DNA of 64,000 bases from Siphonobacter sp. BAB-5405 (lineage in GTDB: Bacteria; Bacteroidota; Bacteroidia; Cytophagales; Spirosomataceae), in assembly GCF_002872335.1 (NCBI RefSeq), contig NZ_NJAG01000001.1, forward strand, positions 124,001 through 188,000, written 5' to 3'. The position numbers and the translations under genes are program-made. Positions 43,420 to 52,834 of this stretch are shown in pieces. Within the stretch, counting starts at the first letter, position 1. The number at the start of each line of letters is the position of its first letter. The notes under the pieces are model-generated. The model was given only the letters and a program-made list of their open reading frames with translations. It did no database searches and was not told the DNA's origin.

Positions 43420-43935
43420 ATGGAAACACCAGAAATTATCAACCGGGTTGCTACGTCGGGCCTGGTTACGCTGGATCTGGAAACCTACTATCATTCGGGC
43501 GAACGGGTCCTATACGACCTGAAGGATAACCTGTTTATGGAGGCTATCCTGCGGGAAAAAGATTTCCGGGAGTTTCTTAAATCCCACGACTGGAGCCAGT
43601 ATACCGGAAAAAATGTAGCGGTCCTCTGCTCGGTAGACGCAATTGTACCCACCTGGGCGTACATGCTACTGGCCATTCACCTGGAGCCTTTTGCCCATAC
43701 GATTGTTTTCGGCGATGCCCAGGCCCTGGAGGACAAGCTGTTCTACGAGGCACTCGAGCAGATTAATCCGGAAGACTACCGGGGAGCCCGCGTAGTCGTG
43801 AAAGGCTGCAGTACCTATCCCGTACCCGTAGCGGCGTACGTAGAGATTGCCCGGAAACTTCGCCCGGTCGTACAGACGCTCATGTTTGGTGAACCTTGCA
43901 GTACCGTTCCGCTCTACAAAAAAGCGAAACAGTAG
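43420..43935 (+). CDS. DUF2480 family protein
   Basis: 171 aa soluble protein found mostly in Bacteroidota. Landmarks: LVTLDLETYYHSGERVLYDL, FREFLKSHDWSQYTGKNVAV, CSVDAIVPTWAYMLLAIHLE and VVKGCSTYPVPVAAYVEIAR. The two cysteines (CSVDA and KGCS) could bind a metal, but no activity is known to me. Probably cotranscribed with tsaB. Confidence 0.85.
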   Translation: METPEIINRVATSGLVTLDLETYYHSGERVLYDLKDNLFMEAILREKDFREFLKSHDWSQYTGKNVAVLCSVDAIVPTWAYMLLAIHLEPFAHTIVFGDAQALEDKLFYEALEQINPEDYRGARVVVKGCSTYPVPVAAYVEIARKLRPVVQTLMFGEPCSTVPLYKKAKQ

Positions 43936-43937
43936 GT

Positions 43938-45257
43938 TCAGAAATCGTTCGGCAATTCGTATAATCCGGAGCGAATGGCTTTCTGCCATTCCGCTTCGGG
44001 GCTGTACCCTTCCCTCTGATACATGGGGTTAGATACCCTGCCGACGGAGCGAAAATCGTGAACATCCTTTATCAATGCGGCCCGCTGGGTTTTAATAACG
44101 GGCGTATTTTTCACGTAGGTCAATCCACAAAAGACGACACTTCCCACCAGGCCAACGCTGGCGAACAAACGTCGCCACCGGACATTCTCCAGAACGGGTA
44201 AGGCCAGTACATAAACGAGGATAAACGCCAGAGCGGTGGCGATCCGGTATCGAGGCACGCAAATGGCCAGTATTGGCGGGCGGTGTAGGGAAATGGCTCC
44301 GGCAGTTAAAACAACGAAACCGAAGTAGGCCAGATTAAACGCTTCGGCTGGATTGGATCCCACCGAACGGGAATCCTTCCAGGCCTTTCGCAACCACAGC
44401 AGACTTCGTACAGCCACGAACGTACAGAGCACAATTCCTACCCCCATAGGAACAATAGGCCCATTAATGGCCGCCGGCAGAGAGGTGGGGAATCCGATCA
44501 GTGCTCCGATGTAGCCAAATCCGGCCTGTATCACTTCCCACAAACGATTCTGCCGATGGTGCATATTTCCCACAAAATCCTGAAAATAGGTGTTTGCAAC
44601 CCAGCCGAAGGCCAGGGTCCATCCGATCAGTTGTCTTCTTTTTCGTTGCATAACCAGCAGCACTAACCCTAGTGGCCATACGAATAGACCATTGCCGCTG
44701 GTAAAGGTGGCCAGCAGAGCCATACTCAGACTACCGGCAAAGCGAATCCAGCCCCGGCCTGGCTGGTCAGACACCCCTGTTAAGTCTGGACTGATGAGCC
44801 ACCATAAAGACCAGCCTGCCCAGCACCAGACCCCCAGGTTTTGCAGAGCAGCCATGGCAAAGAAAGTATTCTCAAAATACTGTAGCTGAAACAGCAGAAA
44901 CGGCACCGGCAGAAAGTAAAAAAGCGGTAAGGCGGTAGACTGGAAACTACGATAAAACAGCCCTAAAATGCCCAACAAAGCCAGATTTCCCCAAAGGATG
45001 ATGGATCGAAAATTAATGGGGCCGCACGCATACGCTACGAGCGATACCCAGCGGGTATAGCCAATCCGGTGTTCATTGTGTAAAGCGATACTCCAGCCAA
45101 AAGCCTCTTTTATTGTAGGAGCTTCACGAATCAGCTGGGTCGATGCCAGAATGGCGTGAAAGTCGTCGAGTTGAGGTACGTTCACAGCAAAGCGAATGAC
45201 CCAAAGGAAATAAATCGATACTGGCAGGAGCAGTATCGCGGCAATAAGCGAACGCAT
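43938..45257 (-). CDS. Polytopic membrane protein, GT-C glycosyltransferase-like
   Basis: 439 aa with about ten hydrophobic helices. The first periplasmic loop has NVPQLDDFHAIL, an aspartate pair after the first helix as in GT-C fold transferases, and HNEHRIGYTRW follows before the second helix. The C-terminal part ends in a soluble tail (SVGRVSNPMYQREGYSPEAE). Family assignment is by fold pattern only. It is convergent with the DUF2480 gene, two bases apart, and divergent from DUF4254. Confidence 0.6.
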   Translation of the reverse strand: MRSLIAAILLLPVSIYFLWVIRFAVNVPQLDDFHAILASTQLIREAPTIKEAFGWSIALHNEHRIGYTRWVSLVAYACGPINFRSIILWGNLALLGILGLFYRSFQSTALPLFYFLPVPFLLFQLQYFENTFFAMAALQNLGVWCWAGWSLWWLISPDLTGVSDQPGRGWIRFAGSLSMALLATFTSGNGLFVWPLGLVLLVMQRKRRQLIGWTLAFGWVANTYFQDFVGNMHHRQNRLWEVIQAGFGYIGALIGFPTSLPAAINGPIVPMGVGIVLCTFVAVRSLLWLRKAWKDSRSVGSNPAEAFNLAYFGFVVLTAGAISLHRPPILAICVPRYRIATALAFILVYVLALPVLENVRWRRLFASVGLVGSVVFCGLTYVKNTPVIKTQRAALIKDVHDFRSVGRVSNPMYQREGYSPEAEWQKAIRSGLYELPNDF

Positions 45258-45424
45258 TGATGTTAGGTCAGGTAGTTGGACAGTAGGTTTCGGGGGTTGA
45301 AGTGGCCCGATTCATTGTTTCTCAAAACTAAAAAAAAACCTGAAATCACGTTTTCATTTCTTAATAAATCCGGGCTTTCCGGGGCTTTACCTATAGGGGG
45401 TATAACTTGCTGCTTTCTTTTCGG

Positions 45425-45432
45425 TACTTTTG
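45425..45432 (+). promoter_or_regulatory. Candidate -7 promoter box for the DUF4254 gene
   Basis: TACTTTTG, 16 bases before the ATG at 45449. Also part of a GGTACTTTTGCCGAAAG string commonly seen in promoters of these bacteria. Confidence 0.6.
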
Positions 45433-45448
45433 CCGAAAGTTTGTACGC

Positions 45449-46051
45449 ATGAACGCTACCCTAGCTAATACCATTTTCCGCCAGAGCATTGACGTGTATC
45501 ACCAGACGGATCATGTAGATACCCCCCTTCAGAATCCGTACGAAGCCCAAAGTATGGAGGCCCTGCTGTACCAGAAAAACTGGATTGATACGGTACAGTG
45601 GCATTTGGAAGATTTGATTCGCAGCCCGGAAATCGCTCCCGAAGAACTGGTTGGACTGAAACGTCGCATTGACCAGTCCAATCAGGACCGGACGGATACG
45701 GTTGAAAAAATGGACGACTGGTTTATTGCCCTCCTGGGCGATGCTCCCCGCAAACCAACGGCCCGGCTGAATTCTGAAACCCCTGCCTGGCTCCTGGACC
45801 GTATGTCGATACTCCAGTTGAAAATTTATCATTTCCGTGAACAGGCTCAACGTTTGGAAGCTTCGGATGACCATCGGCAGAAAGCCCAGCAAAAATTACA
45901 CCTGTTACTCGAACAAGAAACGGATCTGGCGAACTGCTTTGACGAACTGCTCGAAGATATTCGCAACGGTGATCGCTATATGAAAGTGTACCGGCAGATG
46001 AAGATGTACAACGACCCTACCCTGAATCCCGTTTTATACCAGCAGAAGTAA
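45449..46051 (+). CDS. DUF4254 family protein
   Basis: 200 aa helical cytosolic protein. Family landmarks: AQSMEALLYQKNWIDTVQWH, LVGLKRRIDQSNQDRTDTVE, NSETPAWLLDRMSILQLKIY. DUF4254 genes are repeatedly found next to LPS glycosyltransferases in Bacteroidota, and a GT9 gene follows here at 18 bases. Function is unknown; a role in LPS core synthesis is inferred from neighbourhood. ATG at 45449 is chosen because it follows the promoter box. Confidence 0.85.
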   Translation: MNATLANTIFRQSIDVYHQTDHVDTPLQNPYEAQSMEALLYQKNWIDTVQWHLEDLIRSPEIAPEELVGLKRRIDQSNQDRTDTVEKMDDWFIALLGDAPRKPTARLNSETPAWLLDRMSILQLKIYHFREQAQRLEASDDHRQKAQQKLHLLLEQETDLANCFDELLEDIRNGDRYMKVYRQMKMYNDPTLNPVLYQQK

Positions 46052-46072
46052 GGAGCGAGCATACGCCGAGTG

Positions 46073-47125
46073 ATGAAGCAATTAATTATTTTCCGGTTTT
46101 CGGCCATGGGCGACGTGGCTCTGTTAACGCCCGTCGTACGGGCCATTGCCGAGGCCTATCCCGATCGGCAGCTTACCGTCGTCACGCGACAGAAGTTTGC
46201 TGTCTTTTTCGAAGGTATGCCGGGCGTTCGGGTGTTCGGAGCTGATCTGGCCGGTCGCCACAAGGGCATGACAGGTCTGTATCGACTGCACCTTGATTTG
46301 AAGGAAGCCGGACCTATTGAGTACATCATTGATACGCACCAGAATTTGCGGACGGCTATTCTGAAAACCTTCTTCCGGTTTTCGGGTATACCCAGCGTTA
46401 CGCTTGACAAGGGACGACAGGAGAAGAAGGCATTAACCCGGCAGGAAAACAAGATTCGGCGTCCCCTGCTCCACAGCATCGAGCGGTACCTGGATACCTT
46501 CAGCCGGGCGGGTTACGCCGCTACGCTAGGTACGGCTCCGTACTTTGCTACGTCAGCAGCAACTGAAGTACAGGATTTTCTGAGAAACATTCCCGCTAAA
46601 AAATCGAATGAAGTCTGGCTGGGTGTTGCTCCTTTCGCCCAGCACGAGCCTAAAATGTGGCCTTTCGAACGCATTCAGCCAACTCTGGAGCTTATCCGTC
46701 AGCAACGACCGGTTCGGATTTTTCTCTTTGGCGGTGGAGCGGCTGAAGTTGCTCAGTTACAAACGTTGGTGGAGACGTTTCCCGAAGCGGTACTGGTCGC
46801 CGGAAAACTTTCCTTCCGGGCCGAACTCACGCTGATTCGTCAGCTTGAGCTGATGCTTTGCATGGATTCCGGCAATATGCACCTGGCCGCCTTGAGTGGC
46901 GTACCCGTACTTTCGATCTGGGGAGCCACGCACCCCTACGCAGGTTTCGGCCCCTGGGGCCAATCCGAAGGGAATATGATTCAGATTTCGCCGGATGAAT
47001 TGTCCTGTCGTCCGTGCTCCGTATTTGGGAATAAACCCTGTTTTCGGGGCGATCTGGCCTGCATGAACTGGATTACGCCTGAACTGGTAGCTGACCGGGC
47101 TCTGCAATTACTTGACACCCCCTAA
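46073..47125 (+). CDS. Glycosyltransferase family 9 (ADP-heptose:LPS heptosyltransferase-like)
   Basis: 350 aa soluble GT-B transferase likely acting on LPS inner core at the cytoplasmic face. IIFRFSAMGDVALLTPVVRA is the GT9 N-terminal signature; WLGVAPFAQHEPKMWPFERI and CMDSGNMHLAALSGVPVLSIWG are the C-domain nucleotide-sugar site; FGPWG follows. CRPCSVFGNKPCFRGDLACM near the end is a cysteine-rich patch seen in many GT9 proteins. An ATG one codon earlier (46070) is equally possible. A 9-bp stem follows at 47131-47160. Confidence 0.9.
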   Translation: MKQLIIFRFSAMGDVALLTPVVRAIAEAYPDRQLTVVTRQKFAVFFEGMPGVRVFGADLAGRHKGMTGLYRLHLDLKEAGPIEYIIDTHQNLRTAILKTFFRFSGIPSVTLDKGRQEKKALTRQENKIRRPLLHSIERYLDTFSRAGYAATLGTAPYFATSAATEVQDFLRNIPAKKSNEVWLGVAPFAQHEPKMWPFERIQPTLELIRQQRPVRIFLFGGGAAEVAQLQTLVETFPEAVLVAGKLSFRAELTLIRQLELMLCMDSGNMHLAALSGVPVLSIWGATHPYAGFGPWGQSEGNMIQISPDELSCRPCSVFGNKPCFRGDLACMNWITPELVADRALQLLDTP

Positions 47126-47130
47126 AAGCA

Positions 47131-47160
47131 ATCGGGTCCCGCTGGCGGCCAGGACCCGAT
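47131..47160. terminator. Strong hairpin after the GT9 gene
   Basis: ATCGGGTCC (47131-47139) and GGACCCGAT (47152-47160) form a 9-bp stem. There is no T-run. A near copy of the loop sequence (GTCCCTGTTGGCGGTCAGG) occurs 47 bases on. Confidence 0.5.
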
Positions 47161-47231
47161 CGTACTCTAATCCACTACAGGAAGCAGTCCCTGTTGGCGG
47201 TCAGGTTCTACTCGGCACTTATCTATGTTAC

Positions 47232-47657
47232 TCACTCATTCGTTGTTACGGCTAACGTTACTTCTACGTTGTTACGGGTAGCGTTTGAATACGGGCATAC
47301 CTGATGAGCTTTCGCTACCAGAGCTTCGGCCGTAGCCTGATCTACCCCTGGTACATTAGCATTCAGGGTAACGGCCAGTCCAAATCCACCGGCATCGTTT
47401 TTACCAATACTTACTTCCGCAGTAATCGTCGTCATACCCGCTTTTACTTTTTCAGTACGGATAATCAGGCTCAGAGCACTGTCGAAACAAGCGGCATAAC
47501 CAGCCGCAAAGAGTTGCTCGGGGTTCGTGTAGGCTCCACCGGGGCCACCCATTTCTTTCGGAGTCCGCGTTTGCAGATCCAGTACCCCATCACTCGATTT
47601 TACCTGACCGTTGCGACCACCTGTGGCGGTTGCGTGGGCCGTATATAATTTTTCCAT
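47232..47657 (-). CDS. ohr: Organic hydroperoxide resistance protein Ohr (OsmC family)
   Basis: Thiol peroxidase that reduces organic hydroperoxides. The catalytic cysteines lie in AAGYAACFDSALSLI and AKAHQVCPYSNATRNN, in the Ohr rather than OsmC pattern; NPEQLFAAGYAAC and the N-terminal ATATGGRNGQVKSSDG also match. 141 aa is normal. Transcribed after ohrR with an 11-base gap. Confidence 0.94.
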   Translation of the reverse strand: MEKLYTAHATATGGRNGQVKSSDGVLDLQTRTPKEMGGPGGAYTNPEQLFAAGYAACFDSALSLIIRTEKVKAGMTTITAEVSIGKNDAGGFGLAVTLNANVPGVDQATAEALVAKAHQVCPYSNATRNNVEVTLAVTTNE

Positions 47658-47668
47658 GGCTGTTGATG

Positions 47669-48106
47669 TTACGATACTTGGGTATGTTGTACTAAAAATT
47701 GTTGCAGCTGCTCGCGTAGCTGCGTAACCTGCTCCCGTTCCAGACGCAGACAGCTAAACATTTGGTCTGGGATGGACGCGGCCTGCTCCTGTAAGGCTTT
47801 TCCGGCTTCCGTCAATGTAATGTTTACCACCCGTTCGTCGTGACTGCTGCGGATACGGGTCACCAGGGCTTTTTCCTGCAACCTCTTCAAGAGGGGCGTC
47901 AGCGTCCCGCTATCCAGCCAGAGTTGTTCGCCTAATTCTTTTACCGTGACCGACTCTTTTTCCCACAGTACCAGTAAAACTAAATATTGCGGATACGTCA
48001 GCGAAAGTTCTTCCAGCAAAGGACGATACAGACCTGTAACAAGCCGGGACGCAGCGTACAGCGGAAAACAAAGTTGCTGATCAAGCTTAAGCTGTTCCAT
48101 ATTCAT
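47669..48106 (-). CDS. ohrR: MarR family regulator, OhrR-like
   Basis: 145 aa winged-helix repressor. LDQQLCFPLYAASRLVTGLY holds the peroxide-sensing cysteine near residue 12 typical of OhrR; YPQYLVLLVLWEKESVTVKE and LDSGTLTPLLKRLQEKALVT form the DNA-binding part. Linked to ohr, as in most organisms. A perfect palindrome lies just upstream of the start and probably is its operator. Confidence 0.92.
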   Translation of the reverse strand: MNMEQLKLDQQLCFPLYAASRLVTGLYRPLLEELSLTYPQYLVLLVLWEKESVTVKELGEQLWLDSGTLTPLLKRLQEKALVTRIRSSHDERVVNITLTEAGKALQEQAASIPDQMFSCLRLEREQVTQLREQLQQFLVQHTQVS

Positions 48107-48123
48107 CTTACGATTACAAATAT

Positions 48124-48135
48124 ATTGTGCACAAT
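48124..48135. promoter_or_regulatory. Candidate OhrR operator
   Basis: ATTGTGCACAAT is a perfect 12-bp palindrome 18 bases upstream of the ohrR start, followed by a second, imperfect TTTTGAACAATTA. Placement suits autoregulation by the peroxide-sensing repressor. Confidence 0.65.
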
Positions 48136-48223
48136 TTAATTTTGAACAATTATTTAACCCCTATTTTTATAAATAAATGCGAATGAAAGGCAAAAATCAC
48201 TTATATCACTGACTATCAACGTA

Positions 48224-48255
48224 AAAAAAGATGCCTGTCGGTTTCCCGGCAGGCA
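48224..48255 (-). terminator. Terminator of the PLP decarboxylase gene
   Basis: TGCCTGTCGG (48232-48241) pairs with CCGGCAGGCA (48246-48255) with one G-T pair; on the minus strand the stem is followed by seven T. 24 bases after the gene stop. Confidence 0.85.
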
Positions 48256-48278
48256 ATTATTGTTGTTCTCAGGCTATT

Positions 48279-49679
48279 TCAGGTATTCAACGAATGTAAA
48301 ACGAAGGTCAATTCTTCCAAAGCTTCGTCGACGTGCCGTTCGGTTGTGCGAAAGTTGACGAAAGCCGCCCGCAGACAAAACGTGTCTCCCAGTAACGTTG
48401 GCGTCATCAATACTTTCCCCCGCTGATTGAGTAAGGCCAGGAATTCAGCGGCTCGCTCGGGCACCTGGCGAAGCGTAAAACAAACGACGTTGAGCCGCAC
48501 CGGAGCCACCAGCCGGAAATCCGTACTGGCTTCGAGGGCCGCTCCCAGACGTCGGGCACAGGTTACACTTTGCTCGACCATAGTCGCAAAACCCGCTTTT
48601 CCGTAAGCCATGAGACTGAACCAGGCGGGTAAAGCCCGCAATCTCCGGGAATTGTCAGGCAGAAAATTCAGGTACGAAAAATTCGCTTCCGGATCACCCA
48701 GGTACGGAGCATTGGAATTCTGGAAGGTTTGTACCTGTAAATGCTGATGTTTTCGCTGTGTGAAAATGACGGCACTATCGTACGGAACATTCATCCACTT
48801 GTGGCAATCGACGGTGATACTGTCGGCGTTTTCCCAGCCCCGCAAGCGGTCGGCGTATTGGGGTGAGCAGGCCGCAAATCCGCCAAAAGCCGCGTCTACG
48901 TGCCACCAGAATGGGTACTGCTGCCGGAGTCGCTGTACGCCGAGGAAATCATCAAAATCGACGGTATTTACCGTTCCGGCACTTGTACTGACAATGATGG
49001 GCTGGCCCTGATACTGGCGGAGTTTTTCTTCCAAGTCTTCCAGATCAACGGCTTCACGATCCGGAAGGGTCCGCAGTTTGATCAGGCGATTACTACCCAT
49101 TCCCAACATCGCCATGGCTTTGCGTACGGCCGAGTGCGGGGTAGCCGCCAGAACGATGGGTTGCACGGACAAGCCTTCCCGAGCAATATCCTGACCCATT
49201 TGTACGCCTGCCCACTGCCGGGCTACGGCTAGACCCGTGAAAATGGACATGGTCGCTCCCGATACAAACCCGCCCGTGAAGGTATCCGGTAAGCCCAGCA
49301 ACTGCCGCATGCTTCGAATCGTTTCGACTTCCAACTGAGCCGAGCGATCACCCGTTCCCTGAAGGCTCTGCGGATTCGCATCAAATACGGACGTGAGCCA
49401 GTCGCCCGCCATAGCCGCTGGCGTGGTACCACCCACCACATAACCCCAGTACCGAGGACCGGCACTGGCCACCATCCAAGGCTGGTAATGCTGGCGGAAA
49501 AAGGCCAACGCCTGAGCGGTTCCCCAACCCGCTTCGGGCAATTCTGCCGAGACGAAATCCTGTACCTGCGGGCTGGTGGGTACGGATTCGATATTCTGAA
49601 GATAGGCCGTGGCCTGGGACCGGACTTCTGCCAGCAGGTCATCCCACTGCTCGATGTCCGTTTGCAAAAATGAATTCAT
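48279..49679 (-). CDS. PLP-dependent decarboxylase (aromatic amino acid/glutamate decarboxylase family)
   Basis: 466 aa group II decarboxylase. PLP lysine in VDCHKWMNVPYDSAVI, PLP-contacting aspartate in WWHVDAAFGG, substrate-entry PRYWGYVVGG and the GGFVSGATMSIFTGLAVARQ helix region. The specific amino acid cannot be told. A DinB family gene precedes it by 8 bases on the same strand. Confidence 0.88.
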   Translation of the reverse strand: MNSFLQTDIEQWDDLLAEVRSQATAYLQNIESVPTSPQVQDFVSAELPEAGWGTAQALAFFRQHYQPWMVASAGPRYWGYVVGGTTPAAMAGDWLTSVFDANPQSLQGTGDRSAQLEVETIRSMRQLLGLPDTFTGGFVSGATMSIFTGLAVARQWAGVQMGQDIAREGLSVQPIVLAATPHSAVRKAMAMLGMGSNRLIKLRTLPDREAVDLEDLEEKLRQYQGQPIIVSTSAGTVNTVDFDDFLGVQRLRQQYPFWWHVDAAFGGFAACSPQYADRLRGWENADSITVDCHKWMNVPYDSAVIFTQRKHQHLQVQTFQNSNAPYLGDPEANFSYLNFLPDNSRRLRALPAWFSLMAYGKAGFATMVEQSVTCARRLGAALEASTDFRLVAPVRLNVVCFTLRQVPERAAEFLALLNQRGKVLMTPTLLGDTFCLRAAFVNFRTTERHVDEALEELTFVLHSLNT

Positions 49680-49687
49680 GGCTTTTA

Positions 49688-50143
49688 CTACAGGAAAGTT
49701 TGAAGGCTGAACCGGCGATGGTAATTCATTTGACCGGTATGATAGGCGAGATGTATGAGCAGATGCGTTAGGACTACGGCAATGCTTTGCTCGGGGAAAA
49801 TCGACAGCACCTCCGTCGGATACGGAGCTTCGAGGTCGTCCATCTGCTCGATGGACTGCCGAATCAGGGCGGGCAAAGCATTTACTTCCGTTAGTAAGGC
49901 CGTACGTGAAAAAACTTGCTGCGTAAACTCGGCTTCGCGGTTGCGTTGGTACGGCACCTTACCCAGCGTCAGGCCAATGTAGGTTTTCAGATTACCGATC
50001 AGGTGTTGCCCCAGATGTCCGGCGGAATTAATGATTCCGGGTACTACCGCCCAAAGCGTTTCTTCATTCGGATAGGCCTGCAGTTCACTGGAAAGTTTGG
50101 CCAGTTCACGATCATAAAATCGGATATAGTCGGCTTTGGTCAT
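49688..50143 (-). CDS. DinB family protein
   Basis: About 151 aa four-helix bundle of the DinB/YfiT superfamily. Metal-binding histidines in INSAGHLGQHLIGNLKTYIG and VVLTHLLIHLAYHTGQMNYH, spaced as in DinB metal sites. ATG at 50143 (MTKADYIRFYDRELAKL) is preferred; an ATG at 50230 would add 29 residues without family features. Likely cotranscribed with the decarboxylase; these proteins act as thiol transferases or hydrolases of unknown substrate. Confidence 0.82.
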   Translation of the reverse strand: MTKADYIRFYDRELAKLSSELQAYPNEETLWAVVPGIINSAGHLGQHLIGNLKTYIGLTLGKVPYQRNREAEFTQQVFSRTALLTEVNALPALIRQSIEQMDDLEAPYPTEVLSIFPEQSIAVVLTHLLIHLAYHTGQMNYHRRFSLQTFL

Positions 50144-50244
50144 GGGTGGAGAAACGATAGAAGGACTAACGATCTTTTTTGTTTGAACCGGCATGGGCTG
50201 AATAGACTTTCCTACCCATGCTGTTTTCATTCGATGAAAAGGAC

Positions 50245-51177
50245 TTACGCCTCCGCTGCTTCGACAACCAAAGCTCTCTTTTTCTCCTGCTGTCGTCGGT
50301 ACCCCTGATTGACCAGATACACGCCCACCATAGTAATAGCAAAGGCCAGTCCCGTAATCCAGGTGACGTGTTCGTGCAAAATCAAATAACCTAAAACAAT
50401 GGCCACCAGCGGATTAATATAGGCATACACCGAAACTAAACCCGCGGGCAACTGGGACATCGCGTACAGATACGACACAAACGCAACAATCGATCCGAAG
50501 ATAATCAGGTACAGCAAAGCCAGCCCCGAAGTCAGACTCAGCGAGGGCAGGTGCTGCCAATCTTCCGCCAGAGCACTGAGTACCCAAAGGCCCGTACCTC
50601 CGACCAACATTTGAATAGCCGCATTGAAGAAGGCATGGGACTGAGCCCGGTGCGTTTGCGTATACAGCCCCCCACTCGCGAAAGACAGGCACGAGAAAAG
50701 CGTTACGCCAATGCCCATCAGCGACTTCCGATCGGCCATGAAGTTCATGTGATCGCGAAAGACCAGTAGTACACCCAGAAAACCCATGAGCATCCCCAGA
50801 ACGATCCGGCCATTGAGCTTATCCTGCGGTCGGATGACGAGTTGAATGAGGATGGTAAACAACGGAATCAGCGAGCAAATGAGAGCCGCCAGTCCACTCG
50901 GAATAAAGCGTACAGCCCAGCCCACGATGCCCGTTCCGAAGGTAATCATGCACAAGCCGGGAATGATTTGCAGTTTAATATCGGACCATCCGCCGGGTAC
51001 GGCCCGGTATCGGATCACGACGAACGTGAGTAACAACAGCCCGGCTGTCATATTGCGAAGAGCCATGAATAACAGAGCCGGAAAGCCCGCCACCCCAATA
51101 CGGGCGGCCAGGTAGGTCGTGCCCCAGAGGAAACAAATGGTAGCCAGAGCTACATACGCTTTTTGAGTGTTTCGCAT
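50245..51177 (-). CDS. EamA/DMT family transporter
   Basis: 310 aa with ten helices in two EamA repeats: LATICFLWGTTYLAARIGVA in the first, SGLALLYLIIFGSIVAFVSY and LVSVYAYINPLVAIVLGYLI in the second. Exporters of this family handle amino acids or metabolites. The divergent MocR-type gene about 200 bases away is a plausible regulator. ATG at 51177 (MRNTQKAYVALATICF) is preferred to the one at 51204. Confidence 0.87.
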   Translation of the reverse strand: MRNTQKAYVALATICFLWGTTYLAARIGVAGFPALLFMALRNMTAGLLLLTFVVIRYRAVPGGWSDIKLQIIPGLCMITFGTGIVGWAVRFIPSGLAALICSLIPLFTILIQLVIRPQDKLNGRIVLGMLMGFLGVLLVFRDHMNFMADRKSLMGIGVTLFSCLSFASGGLYTQTHRAQSHAFFNAAIQMLVGGTGLWVLSALAEDWQHLPSLSLTSGLALLYLIIFGSIVAFVSYLYAMSQLPAGLVSVYAYINPLVAIVLGYLILHEHVTWITGLAFAITMVGVYLVNQGYRRQQEKKRALVVEAAEA

Positions 51178-51336
51178 CGCCGTAGTCAGGAAAGTACGCC
51201 GCAAAACTCGGGTTTCTTTCCAAGCGAAAACAGATGCAGATTTTTAAAATAAGAGCAGAACAGATTTACTTCCATTATCTCGGAAATCTTCGGTATGATT
51301 CTCAGTATGAAACCCATACTTTCAGCTTCCGGCTTT

Positions 51337-51344
51337 TACCTTTG
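51337..51344 (+). promoter_or_regulatory. Candidate -7 promoter box for the MocR gene
   Basis: TACCTTTG, matching TAnnTTTG, 39 bases before the ATG at 51384. It falls in the intergenic region with the divergent transporter gene, so the regulator could act on both. Confidence 0.6.
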
Positions 51345-51383
51345 TACTCCGAACAGATTACCATCGCTGTCTTTTGTTTCGTT

Positions 51384-52823
51384 ATGGCGAACGCATCCCT
51401 TACCGAAGAGTTTCTATACGTTCAGGTAGCCGAACGGCTGGAAAAGCAAATGGAGAGCCAAATTCTCAAGACGGGCGATAAACTTTTATCTCTGCGGGCT
51501 CTGAGTCTGGAACAAGGCATCAGTCTGAGTACTGCCTATAAAGCGTACGTCGAATTGGAAAATAAGGGCCTGATCGAAGCCCGACCTAAGTCCGGGTATT
51601 TCGTTCGGTATACGTCCAGGCGGGTCCCGCAGCTCCTGCCCGCCCCGCCCGTTGATCGTTCGCCGGAAAAGGTCAGCGTCGACGCCATGATTCGCCGGGT
51701 ATACGAAAACCTTTCCCAAACTGATGTGATCAAATTATCCGTAGCCACCCCGGCTCTGGAACTGCTACCCGAAGCCAAGCTCAACAAAGCCATGCTGGAA
51801 GCCCTCCGGCAAAACCCCAGCAGCTGTACGGACTACGAAGAACTACGCGGGAACCTGACCTTACGCAAACAGATTGCCAAACACGCCTTCAACTGGAATG
51901 GCACCCTTACGGAACACGAGGTAGTAACCACGCAGGGTTGTATGGAGGCTCTGGTCTTCTGTCTGAAAGCCGTTACCAAACCCGGCGATACGGTAGCCAT
52001 TGAAAGTCCGACCTACTTTGGCATTTTCAATGTCATGAAAAGTCTGGGGCTGCGGGTACTCGAAATTCCTACCGATCCTACCGAGGGTATTCGAATCGAT
52101 TTGCTGGAGCAGGCTTTGGAAACAACGTCCATTGCGGCTTGCCTGTTCGTCCCTAATTTCTGTAATCCGGTGGGAGCCTTGATGCCCGATCACCGCAAGA
52201 AGCAGTTGGTCAAACTGTTGGCTTCGCGGGAAATCCCGCTGATTGAAGACGACATTTACGGAGAAATGTACTTCGGTAAAACCCGGCCCCGTACCTGCAA
52301 GAGTTTCGATACGCAGGGACTGGTCATGCTCTGCTCGTCAGTATCCAAAACGCTGGCTCCGGGGTACCGGGTGGGCTGGTGCATTCCGGGCCGTTTTCTC
52401 GAACAGGTCCTGAGTGTCAAACTCATGCATACGGTGTCTTCGGCTACGCCTACGCAGGCGGCCATTGCCATCTTTTTTGAAACGGGTCGGTATGATTTAC
52501 ACATGCGAAACCTGCGGAAAGCCCTCCACACGCAATGTTTGCGGTATTTACAGGCTATTGCCGACTATTTCCCCAGAAGTACGAAAGTCAGTCGTCCGCA
52601 GGGTGGGTACGTTTTGTGGATTGAGCTGGAAGCAGGCATCGACGCGTTTGAAGTATACGAAAAAGCCTGGCTCGAAAAGATTAGCATTGCTCCGGGGCAT
52701 ATCTTCAGTACGGATGCCCGGTTTACGAATTACCTGCGAATCACATTTGGGGCTCCGTATACGCCAGAAATCGATAAAAGTCTGAAGAAACTGGGACGCC
52801 TGATTGAGTCCTTGCGGAAATGA
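51384..52823 (+). CDS. MocR/PdxR-type transcriptional regulator (GntR HTH with aminotransferase domain)
   Basis: 479 aa. N-terminal GntR winged helix (VQVAERLEKQMESQILKTGD, then GISLSTAYKAYVELENKGLI), linker, and fold-type I aminotransferase domain from about residue 110: VVTTQGCMEALVFCLKAVTK, SPTYFGIFNVMKSLGLRVLE, PNFCNPVGALMPDHRKKQLV, and the PLP lysine in CSSVSKTLAPGYRVGWC. Members control PLP, GABA or transporter genes. ATG at 51384 (MANASLTEEF) is favoured by the -7 box. Confidence 0.9.
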   Translation: MANASLTEEFLYVQVAERLEKQMESQILKTGDKLLSLRALSLEQGISLSTAYKAYVELENKGLIEARPKSGYFVRYTSRRVPQLLPAPPVDRSPEKVSVDAMIRRVYENLSQTDVIKLSVATPALELLPEAKLNKAMLEALRQNPSSCTDYEELRGNLTLRKQIAKHAFNWNGTLTEHEVVTTQGCMEALVFCLKAVTKPGDTVAIESPTYFGIFNVMKSLGLRVLEIPTDPTEGIRIDLLEQALETTSIAACLFVPNFCNPVGALMPDHRKKQLVKLLASREIPLIEDDIYGEMYFGKTRPRTCKSFDTQGLVMLCSSVSKTLAPGYRVGWCIPGRFLEQVLSVKLMHTVSSATPTQAAIAIFFETGRYDLHMRNLRKALHTQCLRYLQAIADYFPRSTKVSRPQGGYVLWIELEAGIDAFEVYEKAWLEKISIAPGHIFSTDARFTNYLRITFGAPYTPEIDKSLKKLGRLIESLRK

Positions 52824-52834
52824 ACCATTCCTAA

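Noticed and set aside
51234-51383. Earlier start for the MocR gene
   Set aside because: The extra 50 residues would be encoded across the -7 promoter box and do not look like a GntR N-terminus.
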